From Apoderus coryli (Eukaryota > Arthropoda > Insecta > Coleoptera > Attelabidae): a stretch of DNA of 64,000 nt. The notes under the pieces are model-generated. The model did no database searches, had not been told where the DNA came from, and saw only the letters and a list, made by a program, of their open reading frames with translations. The stretch spans positions 8,252,563-8,316,562 of the forward strand of contig OU452212.1 in NCBI GenBank assembly GCA_911728435.2. Direction: 5' to 3'. Both the position numbers and the translations under genes were made by a program. Position 1 is the first letter of the stretch; each line of letters starts with the position of its first letter. Of this stretch, positions 11,768 through 24,240 are shown piece by piece.

Positions 11768-12429
11768 TATAGCGACCAAAATAATTAATTTTAGATTTAA
11801 CCTCAAAAACAAAAACGTAATTTTTTAAAACAAATATCTCATTAAGGGCAGACATAGTTTACAAAGAACTTAATTTACTGCGAATTTAACGCTTGAATGT
11901 AAAATAACAAGAGATCGACACGATTAAAACTAGTGCTCAAAAGTTTTTATCAAGTTTCACAGTCAACTAAAACGGATAGATGTCCTTACATTAGTATGGT
12001 GAGATTGAGCGCGACCAAAAAAATCTAATTTTATTTGCAGATTAAGTTTTATAAAATCAGAAATTCTTCCCTAAGCGATGCGTTTTTTTTATTGTTGTTT
12101 TTTTGTTCACAGAAATGTGTCTTAATATTATACAGGGTGGCCTAATAAAATGAAACAGAAGGATTTAAGGGAAGGTCGACTATATTGGATCAGTTATCGG
12201 TTTTAGCTCTTTAACTTTAAGAAAACAAAGCAAAACACTTTCAAATTTATACACAAAATACTTAAATTTATTTTCCACCTAGAGTTATTTTCTCAGAATT
12301 TTTCGTTGAAGAGTTTCTTCGTAGAAAAATATAATCCGAAACCCTTGGAGCTGGTCCATTATAGGAGACTAATTGCCTTACAATGATACTGAGTTGATAT
12401 TGGAACAAGATGTAGGTATTTAGCAAAAC
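11768..12429. other. Intron sequence, nothing recognised
   Basis: The word tacagggtgg occurs at about 12133 and is discussed as a shared motif. No gene was seen. Confidence 0.4.
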
Positions 12430-12760
12430 CCTTCCAGGTCGTTTGGCCGAAAAGTATAAGTGGAGTTGCTATACTTCTAATTCACATAAATGATATGAAT
12501 CAATCAGTTAAGGACCTTCATGCGATTTGTGTCTTTCCAAGACTCGATTTTACTCTCTCTCTCTCAAATAGCTACTCAAATATCGGTATTGAGATTGTTC
12601 TCCTGCTCTCTGCAACATTATTATGGCAAGACCCACTCTGTTTATCTCCACTTTTGCCTTTAAACTTACAAAAGGATCAAAACTGCCCTCATCTATTATA
12701 GAAGACACTTGAAAAATGTATACAGCACTATACCCTTTCGAAACAAACATTATTGAATAT
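12430..12760 (+). pseudogene. Possible reverse transcriptase remnant
   Basis: Translation gives SGVAILLIHINDMNQSVKDL at about 12452-12511, which resembles the LLF.IYINDM block of LINE reverse transcriptases. The block is followed by frames that no longer show a catalytic DD box. The similarity is short, so this is a weak call. Confidence 0.35.
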
Positions 12761-13683
12761 AAAAATCCCTGTTAACCGCAGTTTCCACATTGGAAAAACT
12801 TGAGAGTTCAACTAGGATTGTAACCTATTTCAAATGGATGGGATAAACAACTTTATATTTATGAAAAATTCATCGTACAACAAATACGCTTACATACATT
12901 GAACTTTTGTGAGGTGGAACTTCACCTGTGTTGAGGATTTGAGTCAGATTCTTTGAACTGGATGCAATTAGAATCGATGTGATGTCTTGCGATAGGTGAG
13001 GCTTACAGAAAACACATCTAAAATTGCAGATTGGGTTTTAAAGAATTGGTTTACAGCAAGAAAAGGTCCGTCAGGGCGTAAAGCAAATTACGCCGCCATC
13101 AAATCTATCTACCACACCAACCTAAATTTATCTACCAATCCAATAGCCACCAAATATCGCTCGGTCTTTTAATTCTAAAATTTGTATGCATTAAATCAGT
13201 CCTAAAGGTATAGTCAGTAATTCCCAAGGCAGTATATACTTCCAGCATTCTCATGACTAAAACACTAACACATTTTCCAGCAGATTTAACAAATGCCAAG
13301 ACCGACGTGAAATTTCCTGATGTATCGAAATGTGTGCAAAGTTTCCATGAGGATGATCAGAAATATCAAACGTCTAATCCTTTTACCCTGCAAAGCTTTT
13401 AAATGTGTGTGGAATCAATCTAATTAAATTATATTTGACTTAGGTGTTTCAAAGGTTAATTAAAATGTGAATGGAAAGCAATTTATCGCGATAATCGCTT
13501 TTTCAATGGCTAAGCACATTACACATTCTGTAGGTTTACTAAAAAATATTTTAAAATATACAGAATGCTTAAAAAAAGAGGTGCAGGCAATAGACCCTTT
13601 TCTGTCGTAGTCACAAGGATCCTGGACGACCCGCGCGTTTCCAACCCACCTAGCGTTGAGATTTCAATACATTTGAATATCAA
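12761..13683. other. Intron sequence, nothing recognised
   Basis: No supported feature was found. Confidence 0.4.
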
Positions 13684-14217
13684 TACGAGGGTTGCCTTTT
13701 ATATTTCGGTAAAACTGGACATGTCGCAACAACCGTACCACTAGAACAACGCAGAACAGTCAATTCTGAGTGGTAGACAACTGAGTGGTAGACAACACTT
13801 GTCTTCCAAGAAATCAGGAAAACCAACCGCCAAAGACGGATCACTCTTCACCACGACAATGCGAGCTCTCACACATCGGCTCAAACAACTAACTGCATTT
13901 CTGAGCACCCAAAACATCGATTTGTTGAGTCATCCGCCGTCTAGTCCTGACTTGGCACCGAATAACTTCTTTTTATTCCCGTACGTAAAAAACAAACTGA
14001 GAGGTAAACGTTTTTCGACACCTGAAGAAGCGGTTGCTGCATTCAGAATGCATGCGTTGGAGATACCTCAATCAGAGTGGCAAAAGTGCTTCGACAATTG
14101 GTTCAAACGCATCCAAAAGTGTATAGATCTTCTTGGGGAATATTTTGAAAAACAGTAAAGTGGTTGTCGATGATTAATATTTGTTTTTGTTCTCTAATCC
14201 AAAAGGCAACCCTCGTA
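13684..14217 (+). mobile_element. Internally deleted mariner transposon
   Basis: The ends are intact: TA, then cgagggttgccttttatat at the left, and the complementary aaaaggcaaccctcg followed by TA at the right. Inside, only the C-terminal part of the transposase survives. It includes PPSSPDLAPNNFFLFP (the last Asp of the DD34D triad), KNKLRGKRFSTPEEAV, EIPQSEWQKCFDNWFKRIQK and GEYFEKQ, with the stop at 14156-14158. The helix-turn-helix part and the first Asp are gone. The deletion junction lies at a TTTCGG word (13704-13709) that occurs at both edges of the missing segment in the copy at 26011. It is non-autonomous but could in principle be moved by a full relative. Confidence 0.93.
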
Positions 14218-15286
14218 TCACTTACCAGCGATACTTCTCCGGGTTTGTAGGTGAGAATGGATTATAATACGTTTGACCATAAGTCCAGAAGGCCTTGAAT
14301 AAGAAACGGATTTTGTAACCAAATGTCTGATCATGCGGTATGCTTTAGTGTATAGTAACAAAAAAATCATGAACGCAACATTCTATGACTGATCTTCGTC
14401 TCCGCTTGTAGTATACGAGGGTTGAAGTGTTCGCCGCCATCAAATTTGTGTAGTACTAACAGCAATAGCAGTCTATGCAATTTATCAATAGACACAATTT
14501 TATTTTGATAATGAAGATGGTACACTATTTAATTACGTCTCCATGATAAATACTGAAACCGAAGTTTAATAAAATTGATATTCCGATATATGAATTGGTA
14601 GAAGAACCACTTCATTAGGTGTATAGTTTATGTTGGACCAACCCCTTTTGCCACAAAATAGTGTATGTATTTGTGGTAGCTCTTTGCTTGTATGCATATA
14701 ATTAATTTTCCCACACAGGTTGTAATAGTTAACCTCTAATAATTGCATACCACAAAACATAGCCTGGACAACTCTAACGCATCTTTGGCTAGGTTAGCGC
14801 TTTGGGATAGTTGAAAGACCCAACTTATTGATTGGAGGTTAATTTGGACAAAAGTCATTTACAACAGCACTCTATTTATTAAGTATATAAAAGTCGATAA
14901 GAGATAACTTTGAAGGTAAATAATTTTTTTATGGTTTTCAATCTGTTACTGACAAAAAAAGGGAACAATTTTATACAGGTTGAACCATAACTTAGTACAA
15001 GACATGACAATAAGAAGATAAATGTGCGAGCAAATTTTAGCTGTATAGAAATTTATTTTTATTAATGTTATTTGTCAAAAATATATATAACATATATATA
15101 TTACATATGTCATTCAATAAGTCCGTATGATGACATAGATGGCGTTACTAGAATTTTTTCTATATGTTTTTTATTTAGGCCTAACCTTCCAACGATATGT
15201 GTATAAATTTGACAGCAATCTGACTATTAATTCTTTAACTTTATAATAGACAACAATGTTAAATCAAATGTTTTACCTTGTTTCAG
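14218..15286. other. Intron sequence with one shared repeat fragment
   Basis: At 15136-15163 a 28-base word starting gacatagatggcgttac is identical to 31340-31367. The rest shows nothing recognisable. The tail is the acceptor region of the next exon (tgtttcag). Confidence 0.5.
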
Positions 15287-15475
15287 GTTTTTTAAAGACT
15301 GGCGCAAAAGGCAGCGCCCAAGGCAATTTCGGTCTGATGGACTTAGTGGCAGGCCTACACTGGTTAAGGGAAAATTTACCTGCCTTTGGTGGTGATCCTG
15401 AAAGGGTTACATTAATGGGTCATGGCACGGGGGCTGCTTTAGTGAATTTTATAGCCGTCTCACCAGTAGCCAAAG
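15287..15475 (+). CDS. Nlg: Neuroligin exon with the degenerate nucleophile elbow
   Basis: Residues 52-114 and the first base of 115. The sequence GNFGLMDLVAGLHWLRENL followed by AFGGDPERVTLMGHGTGAA aligns with the segment that carries the nucleophile elbow GESAG in active carboxylesterases. Here it is GHGTG (residues 96-100, bases 15418-15432), so the catalytic Ser is Gly. That is diagnostic of a non-enzymatic neuroligin rather than an esterase. The acceptor is tttcag at 15281-15286 and the donor gtatga begins at 15476. It enters with two bases completing Gly52 and leaves in phase 1, matching the exons on both sides. Confidence 0.95.
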
Positions 15476-16559
15476 GTATGAGTTATTTATTTAATTGTAA
15501 CATTTCCCCAGTCGTCCTGGATTATTCATGAAAATAAAAATGTATTCATTGAATTAAACTTTTGTAAACAACGATTTAGACGGGTGAAAAAAGTGATAAA
15601 TTTGAAGATGAAAAGCTGGGAGAGGCATGAACAGAAAATAACATTGCAAAGAACTTTAATTAAACCTATTAAAAAAGTTTTTACAAAATATGTAAATCAG
15701 TGAGAAAATAACTTAACGAAAGATGCTCGAAAATTGGCTTTGTTCCAAAGTTTGTATAGGATCTATTTTTTACGGTCCCTATGAGCCATGTTATAGAAGC
15801 AAAAAGAAAACCAAGGGAAAAATGCAAAATTACAGCTGTATCAGGTTTATTTACGCATCAGTTTTACTGGGATAGCGCAGGATCTTTGCGAACATAAACT
15901 GCCATAAAACTAGAGCGATAATGTCCACACAAGTGACATACAAAGGACTAAGTAAGAGCTGCAAATAAAAAAAATCAGCGGGTTCAGATGAGGATTTTGT
16001 TTCATAACTTCTCGAGATTCTACTGTTTTTTCCATATTTTTCATCATTTTAATAATTAACTTTAGTTGTGTCTACCCTGGGAACAAATTTATAATTTGAG
16101 GTGGGAAAATTGTTTGTATATTTATTTTTTTATATATAAAACAAAAATAACTTTTTAATTAATGATACAGTGTAAAACTTCTCGAAGCTAATCCAATTAA
16201 AAACTTATATTTTATTATATCCATATATAATTTGCGATGAAAAAATAAAATTGTGTCTCCATATTTTATTTTATGTCATCACATACCGGCGTGGATTGAT
16301 TCTAAGGCGAAATTCTGATGCAATCAGCCACATCAACATTACTTAGAGCATTGGAGATTACAAAGGACCTTTGCTCTTTAATATCTAAATAGTTGAAGTC
16401 ATTTTTATGGCTTAAACTAAAAACAACTCAAAATTTATGAGGTAGGAGCTCAAAATACTGATGAGTTCAATGTATATGACGAGGATGGAGAATATACTCT
16501 TGGCAACATTGATGCATTCTTTAGATGTTCGTTCTTTTAATTTAGTTATTTAATTTACA
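15476..16559. other. Start of the 12.5-kb intron, nothing firm
   Basis: A short coding-like stretch at 16433-16540 reads AQNTDEFNVYDEDGEYTLGN before a stop. It has no identified relative and is left unnamed. Confidence 0.35.
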
Positions 16560-16856
16560 AGAAGGCGTTTCGAGAATCTTGAATGACCACTCTGCATCTA
16601 AAACATCTGGTTATCTTTTCTAATATATGCTTTTATCTTTGAACTCATAAACAAACTCAATATTTTCGATTAGAAAAAGGTCGTCCTTTTAGGAGCATTT
16701 GTTAAAAGCACCAAGATAATAAACTTATTACTTACAGATGTTGTATAGTATTTACGAAAATATTATATCTCCCAAACTAAGAGAAAATATCTATATAAAA
16801 ACCCAACGAGTATCCATAATACCAGTGGCGTGGTGTCTTGTTACAACCCCATCAGG
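16560..16856 (+). repeat. Dispersed repeat family, copy B
   Basis: It shares gaccactct, aaaacatctggttatctttt, gattagaaaaagg, cacc-aagata, ctaagagaaaatatctata and the end ataccagtggcgtggtg plus tcttgttac with copy A (2820-3262). Internal indels distinguish the two. The upstream part seen in copies A and C is missing. Confidence 0.7.
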
Positions 16857-18229
16857 GCTTGAACAGGTTTCAATTTTAATGCTTTCGTTTGGTATAGGAA
16901 CTAAGAACCTATCCTGGGATGTCGCTTGGCATGCAGATAGCCCTTCATAATATCAATGTCCTGCTTAAGGCGTGAACTTTCATATTAGTTATATGACTCA
17001 TAAATTAAGATTGGCACACAGGGAGCTGGAAACAGAAGTAATTCCTAATCCCCAATCCGTACCTGTCCATATGGTCAGTTATTATTATCCAGGCACATAT
17101 TAGGTTGGAGGACGGGACAGTGCGTTGTTATATATCCTGTTTTCGTTGTTTGAAGTGACATTTATTGCTCGCTGAACAACAGTTTTCCATTGATATAAAA
17201 GAGACGTGTGAACAAGATAGATGTCCAGCTATAAAATGTGTATCTGCAATTAGACTGGTATCGTTTGATGATTTATTTTCTGAAAATATTATGTGTAATT
17301 ACATTTTGTCTAGACAAATAATAATCAGCTACAATAGCGCGAGGAGTTAATTGTAAACTATGTTGTTTCACAAAATTTACTGCCTATCGGAATCCACCTT
17401 GGATTGAATGGACATACAAAATCATGTTTGTGTTCTATTTATGTTTAATTTTGAAACCACAACATAGATAATAGCGAACTAATTAAGTTTTTCAAAGATG
17501 ATAGATAAATGCTTTGCTGCGACCATCACAAAACACCTTGTTGGTAGCATTGCAACAAAGCAACTTCCAACTGTATGATACACACAGATAGAGGCTCCAG
17601 ATTTATGAAAACAACATATCGTCATTGTTCCTAGCGCACGTTTTACATCGTAGATAGGCACTTTATCTATAATTAACAAGCAGCAAGTTGGTGCTTGAGT
17701 ATTCTCTGGTTGCTTAGAGGTGTATTTATATGGTGTAAAGGCAAACATTTGCAAGTTTCTGCTAAATGCAAATTTGCACTTGGGGTTTGTTATTGTTTGG
17801 GTAGATATATAGGAAATGGTGTGATAAAACTGCAAAGATTTTTCGCCAACGTCTACAGGAGTATGCGATTACATCCGTCAAGAAAGACTCCACTGTTGCA
17901 AGGGAAGACATTTTTAAAATTCGACGTTTTTCTTCAGTTAGTTGCAGGTCGAATGGGAGAAGAACTATTTTCTCATGGCTATTCAAATCCAAAGGCCATC
18001 GGTGTATTTTTTGGTCTTCTCTGGTTTATACCTTTTCTGGTTGTATACAATGATAGAGTTTGGAGGAGGAAAAACTTTTTTATTTGTCGATTTAGAAGAA
18101 AAAGTCATTCTTTATAAAAACGTCTCCTTGTGTCGAAACTACAATTTCAAATACCAAATTTACTATTACTATACAGGGTATATCAAAAATAACATTTTTA
18201 ATGATTTTGATTTTTTTGTTTTTTTTTTT
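16857..18229. other. Intron sequence, one shared word, no gene
   Basis: Bases 16921-16964 (gtcgcttggcatgcagatag and on) recur with few changes at 49264-49307. Overlapping frames on both strands at 17479-18117, up to 140 codons, give no recognisable domain and compete with each other. A tacagggtat word is at about 18172. Confidence 0.4.
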
Positions 18230-19365
18230 AATTTTATGAAAATATTTATTTATTTATTGTCATTACATGTCATTACCAAAAAAGGTTTACACAAGTCATA
18301 TTAAATACTAAAATATTACCTAACACAACATAAAAACATAGAAATGTATATAACTTAATCAAAACAGAAAGTCAGTGCTGAGGAATTCATCAATAGAGTA
18401 AAAAGCCTGGTCAATTAAGTAGTTTTTTAATCTATTTTTGAACATTGCAAGGCTCAGTGTTTTCAAACTATCTGGCAAATGATTATAGCATGTGGGACCA
18501 TAATAATTCACAGAATTTCTGCTTCTACCCAACCTCATATATTTAGGAAGAATGTCATTTTTGTTTCTGGTATTGTGGTTGTAAACTTCATCATGCCTTA
18601 TGTACAGATTGTAATTATTTTTCACATACATAATTGAATTGTAGATATAGAGACACGGGAGTGTAATTATTTTACATTCTTTAAATTTAGGTCTGACATC
18701 CTCTCTAAACTTTAAATCTGTCATTATTCGAACCACTCGTCCTTGGATTGCGAATACCCGACTAGCATGACAAGAGTGTCCTCAAATTGACAAAGCGTAT
18801 GAACCCACACTGTGAAAAAGGCCATAATATGCTGATTTCAAAACATTAAAAGAGACTTCACCCTTCAAGCTTCGCAACATGAACACAACCTTAGACAACT
18901 TGGCAATGGTAACCTCGACATGACCCGCCCAGGTTAGCTTTTGGTCCAAAGTGTCACCCAAAAACTTTACCAGACCATCAGAAACAGCAAACATCCGTCT
19001 CACGTAATGTAAATATTTTAATAGCTGTTTTATTGGCATTCATACAGAGTTTGTTAGCTGCAAACCAGTCCGCAGCCCTCGACTGTGAATTAATCATACT
19101 TGAGGCCAGAACATCACTCGACAGTTCAACATCGACAATAGTTGAATCGTCTGCAAACAATGTCAGGTCAGAGCATGGCAGATGTAGCGGTAAATCATTA
19201 ATGAAAATCAAAAACAATAGAGATCCGAGCACCGAGCGCTGTGGGACTCCACAAGAGCTCAACAAGGGCTGAGAAGACTTTGACTCAAACATCGTTACAA
19301 CATAAATATTTTCAAAACCGTGATTTATTACACCAATTGTGCAAAAACCACTAATAAACTTTTTT
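18230..19365 (-). mobile_element. 5'-truncated non-LTR retroposon
   Basis: On the minus strand the fragment begins near 19365 and reads through SSCGVPQRSVLGSLLFLIFI, then the catalytic box FADD (LTLFADDSTIVD) at about 19145-19175. After a shift it continues as FLGDTLDQKLTWAGHVE and the C-terminal region down to about 18360 (PCLYIYNSIMYVKNN, YNHLPDSLKTL). The first Asp motif is missing, so the 5' truncation falls inside the RT domain. An AT-rich TTTA-like tail at about 18235-18257 marks the 3' end. It lies antisense to Nlg. Confidence 0.85.
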
Positions 19366-20392
19366 CTCAGGTGTAAAATCGCTATACTCCTAGTATTGGA
19401 GCAGGGCGGATGCTAAGAACCAGTATTGCTTTGGCTCTGGTATTTGCAATTTTCCGAGGACGCTGTTTGTTCGTTTAGTCCTCATGAGTGAATTTGCAAT
19501 CAGGCAAAACGTTCAAAGCGCTATTGAAAATACTACAACTAATCTCGGAAGATCATTTTTCAGATACTATCAGAAATAGTCAAATTTGCCTCATAGAAAT
19601 CGAAATTTTCTTCTGCGGAAATTACTTCGGTTAAAAGTCTCTTTGAGCTATTAGGTACAAGGGCTTAAGCCGTGTTAAATTGAATGAAACTGTCTCAAAT
19701 TGCATCATATGCTCTAGTAGCATTTACACATGCCGTGTGTGGTAGTTTTCAGAAAATTATATCACTAATGCATGAACAAACTAAAATCTTGTTGGCTCTA
19801 TATTCAAATATTAGAGAAACGGAACTGTAAATGTGTTGTGTTCATGGCAAACTCACGCTTTGCGTATTGAGCAAATAGGGAAACAACGGTAATATCTGGA
19901 CTAATATATTTACCAGTAAATTTCTATAGAACAGCTGAAAATAATATGTTACTTCCACAGAAATAAGCCAATTGTACAGGGTGATTCATCCTGAGTGGCC
20001 TATTCAAAGTTCTCGGGAACTACAAATCAAATTCAAGCCTGACCCTTCCTAATAACTCCTCTCGTGTGTTAATTGGTGTTTTATACACATTTCGCATTTT
20101 TAATGATTTAGAGTTCTACAACCCAAGATTAAAAAAAGTTAATCAAATTAATAATTAGAGGACAAACACTTTATACAAAAATCAAAATGGAAACCTGACA
20201 AACCAACGAAATTTCATAGTAGAGATGTAACTGCAACGTTATTTTAACATCTGGCTATGCGCATAATTATATATAAATATATGGAGAACAACTAACTGAA
20301 AACAATGATGTTTTTAAATAATAAATAAAACACGTCATGCTCTTCTTCGCTTTAATCCTTAGTGAAAAAGAGGATCACGTGCTTTATTTATT
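19366..20392. other. Intron sequence, nothing recognised
   Basis: The word tacagggtgattcatcctga occurs at about 19975. No gene was seen. Confidence 0.4.
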
Positions 20393-21330
20393 AATTAATA
20401 ATAATAATAATATCTTTATTCTGTCACAAGTCATACAAAACGTTGTATATAGACACGTCATAGTTTTACTACACAATACAATAAATGATCCATATAGCTA
20501 CATTCAACCTCGTTCCTTATAACACATAAGGCAATAAACAAACACGTCACAATCTAAAATTTGAACATACCTATGCAGTTGCAGTTATATAAATAAAACA
20601 CAAACAAAAACACTAAAAAAAAAACAATCTACGATGTCTTCATAATAGTTGTAAATTCATGAAGGCTATAGATCGTGTTAGAATTAAGGAGTTTTAAATT
20701 TACCCTCTGTCTGACAAACTCTTATGTCTTCCGGAAGAAGATTATAAAAATATCGCCCAGAGTAATGCGGTGATTTCTTATAAAACTCATGATTGGGTCT
20801 GGGCAGATACAGGCGATCTCGTCCACGTGTAAAATGTTGATGATTAATGCCACAAGTAGGCGTGATGTTTCTGTTTTTGAATGTGTAACACAGTAGTTTG
20901 TACAAATATATTGAAGTGACTGTAAGCAACTTATGTTTTTTAAATGTATCCCTACATGTTCCTAGAAACGGGATATTAAAGATGCATCTCACCGCTCGCT
21001 TCTGCAGCACAAAGACCCTGTCAATTTCAACACTTCTACCCCAAATCACAATATTGTATGCAATCACTGAATAGATTAAAGCATAATAAACAGAAATAAG
21101 AGATGGGGTATCCATGAATCCTCTTAGAGATCGAAGTAAGTATAGATTCTTATTCAGTTTACTGCAAACGGCGTCGATATGCGTTACCCAGTCCAGTTTG
21201 TCATCCACAAGCACCCCCAGCAGTTTCACCGACCTTGATAATTGCAAAAGAACGTGTTTGAATTTAATTTCGATATTTGATGATTTATATCTATTGAAGG
21301 GCAGTGCCACGGTTTTAATTTAAAAACATG
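20393..21330 (-). mobile_element. 3' fragment of a non-LTR retroposon
   Basis: One long frame (21310-20684, minus) encodes the RT thumb and C-terminal region: SVKLLGVLVDDKLDWVTHID, CSKLNKNLYLLRSLR, VYYALIYSVIAYNIVIWG, VFVLQKRAVRCI and NLLPEDIR. The catalytic palm is not included. A TTA repeat tail (taataataataata on the + strand, 20397-20411) marks the 3' end. The frame is unusually intact over 208 codons, so this copy may be younger than its neighbours. It is antisense to Nlg. Confidence 0.88.
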
Positions 21331-22984
21331 CCTAGTTTCAGCAAGGACTCTGTAACTGGGAAACAATGTTGATAAAGGATTTTTTGCCAATTTTAATTTT
21401 CCAATATTTCCCTTATCCACGTGACACGCCCTATACAATTCTACACTTTACCATCCCGTCGCCTTCATGTGTGCCTTCAGCTCTGATGTTTGCAACTTGA
21501 ACTAAAACATTTCAAAGACAAATAAATAAATCTTAAAAATAAAACAACAACAGACTGACACAACTTAGCGCTCTAGTGAAAACTAGGAAATAGTGTAAAA
21601 TGGAGAAGGCCTCTCCCACAGGAAATTCTCCATACAATGGACTAGACTGATTCAAACGTATTGTAGAATCTAGCCCGGAAGCTGCTTCTAAGAACTATCT
21701 CCGGGGGATACAAGGGTCTCCTTTTTTTAGTAGTTAAACTCTATTTGTCAGTGGCGTACATACATTGGGTTTACATTGGACCTCTTTTGGAATAGACAAA
21801 ATAAGTTGCTGAAGATTTTATTTGCGCGTAATCGACGATGGAGGGAGATTAAAAAAAAAACAGACTGGCTAGTAGAGACTACAATGACATACACAGATAC
21901 TTATAAAAATGTTAAAAAAAAGAAGATCCAAAATGGACTCCTGAGGAAACCCAGATGATTATATTAAAAGATTTACGATTCTTAAATAAAGAAATTTGGA
22001 TCTTTTAGAGAGATATGAGTGAAAAAATTGACGATTGTTCTGGGTCAGTTCCCTCGGCACAATCATCCATGCCCACAGCTATATGTTGTGTAATATTCAC
22101 TAGATTTACTTCTTCTGATTTACAATTTGTTGCCTGGGACACTTTTAATGCTTAGCATAAATATTAAATTGTTTTCTTTCCTTTTCATTTCATTTCTTTC
22201 TTTTTAGTTCTTCTCCTTCTAGGACTTTTTTTGTTATAAAAATCTTGCCGTTGAAAGAGTTAACTGTCTATCCTGTTTTGCCCAAATTTCATCTACGTAG
22301 TTCAATGTCTATATCCACACGATTTTTAGCAGTTGAGCTAAGGTGATTTAATACGTTCTAAAATCTTTTCCAACACACATTACCCTAATTTTCAAGCATC
22401 ACAAAACTTACACAACTTTCCTTTGACCGAACTTCCTTCCATTTAACCTGGCCTCTCGTTACATAAATCCGTCTAAACTTTTTAACACACATAGTGTAGA
22501 CAGAATCTACGTGTCTATTTACACTTTTTGGAACTTTTTTTCTCACTGATTAGGAATTTCCCGCGTTGAAATAAAAGGTTTTGTCTTGACAGTTTCTCGG
22601 ACACATATATCACTGCTTTAGCCAATTTAGCACTGTTATTGGATGACAGGCCATATCAAACGTTCAAAAGCTATATGTTTGGTATAAGGTCATGACATAA
22701 ATCTTCTAGCTAATATCTGACAGGGGTTAAGTAGGATAGTAGTCGATAATTTTGATATAACTTTGCGAAAATTAGGCTATGGTACGAGGGATCCTCAAAT
22801 ATGAATGTATGTCGCTCAGAGATCTACTTCTGGATGAATTTCTCGCAATATTTATCTAGAAGAATTGTTAAAGTCTGTCTCAAAGACATATCTAGGCACC
22901 TCTCAAATAACTTGTAGCAGCAGATTTTGAATGATTTGTTGCTGCGGGAACAAAATCTCCAAGCGCCATGATCCTAAGATTAAA
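21331..22984. other. Intron sequence, nothing recognised
   Basis: A cagtggcgta word occurs at 21752. No gene or assignable repeat was identified. Confidence 0.4.
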
Positions 22985-24240
22985 TAAATAAATCAATTAA
23001 GATACTTAAAGTAAATTAATTAAGTAAATATTCTATAGCTCAATATATATACAAAACACACAATACAAACTACTAAGTACTATCCAGTGTGTGAATCGCT
23101 CAAAAATTAATGCACATTACAAAAGTCACCTACTGTATAAAAAGCTTTTTCTAACAAACAAGTCTTTAGAGCTTTACGGAATCGAGGAAGGGATGATAGC
23201 AATTTGATTTCCATTGGCAGATGGTTGTGCATTTTTTTTGCATTGTATATCATCGAGCTTTTGATTAATTCGGAGGATGGGGCTGGCAGATAAAGATCAT
23301 GTTCGTAGTTTCTAAGGAGATAATTATGGAATGGTCTTTCAGAGACATCTGACAGGTGTTTGCGGATTAAGCAGACCGATTCCAATATGAATAAGGAAGG
23401 TAGTGTTAGTATCTTAAATTTTCTGAAGAAGTCCTGGCAATGGGCTCTATAGTGCAATCTCAGAGAGTATCGAATAGCTCTTTTTTGTAATCTAAAAATA
23501 CGCCGAAATTGCGTTGCACAGCATGTACCCAAGAATGGGAGCGCGTATCGAAGATGGGATTCGAAAAGTGAAAAGTAGACTGTTATGGAGGTTGACAAGT
23601 TAAGTTCTTTGGAAACTGACCTTAACGCAAAACAGCAAGGCCCAGAAACTTCACAGAAGGAACGACGTCAATAGTGGAATTATTAAGTTCAAAAGACTGC
23701 AGCGCACCTTTATATGACACAGATTTAGTTTTCGCAGTGTTCAAGCACAACAGGTTAGAGTCACACCATGATTTGATGGTGATTAAGTCTTTGGATATGG
23801 TACTATGAAGAGCCACACTACCCGGGCCGCACCAAGTGAAACTAGTATCATCAACAAAGAGACATACTTATTCGCTGATGTCTAGGCACGTAATGTCGTT
23901 GATAAATAGCAAAAACAAAATAGGACCCAACAGCGAACCCTGTGGAACTCTACAATCCATCGGCCTGTAAGAAGATACAGCCGCATTGACCCTCACACAC
24001 TGACTTCTGTTGCTAAGGTACGACTTAAACTATCCCAGTGGAACCCCCCGAATTCCGTAGTGCTGTATCTTGTTAATTAGGATGTTATGACTTACATAGT
24101 CGAATGCTTTGGAGAAATCACAGAAAATTGATGCTGTAAAGTGGAGATTGTTCAAGTTGGAGTAAACATTGTTGAAGACGGAGAATATAGCATCATTAGT
24201 GCATTTGTTAGCTAAAAATCCAAATTGGTGGCTAGTTAAG
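22985..24240 (-). mobile_element. 5'-truncated non-LTR retroposon
   Basis: Read on the minus strand from about 24240: TSHQFGFLANKCTNDAI, the first Asp motif FCDFSKAFDYVSHNIL, VPQGSLLGPILFLLFIND, a catalytic box in the form FVDD (Ala replaced by Val), then CLNTAKTKSVSYKG and VKFLGLAV. The C-terminal frame at 23598-23107 includes FRLQKRAIRYSLRLHYRAHC and NHLPMEIKLL. Stops at about 24036 and 23869 interrupt the RT. A TTTA-like tail sits near 22985-23000. It is antisense to Nlg. Confidence 0.87.

Noticed and set aside
17479..18117. Possible gene from frames of 118, 76 and 140 codons
   Set aside because: Frames overlap on both strands, none has a domain or splice context, and none could be tied to a known repeat.
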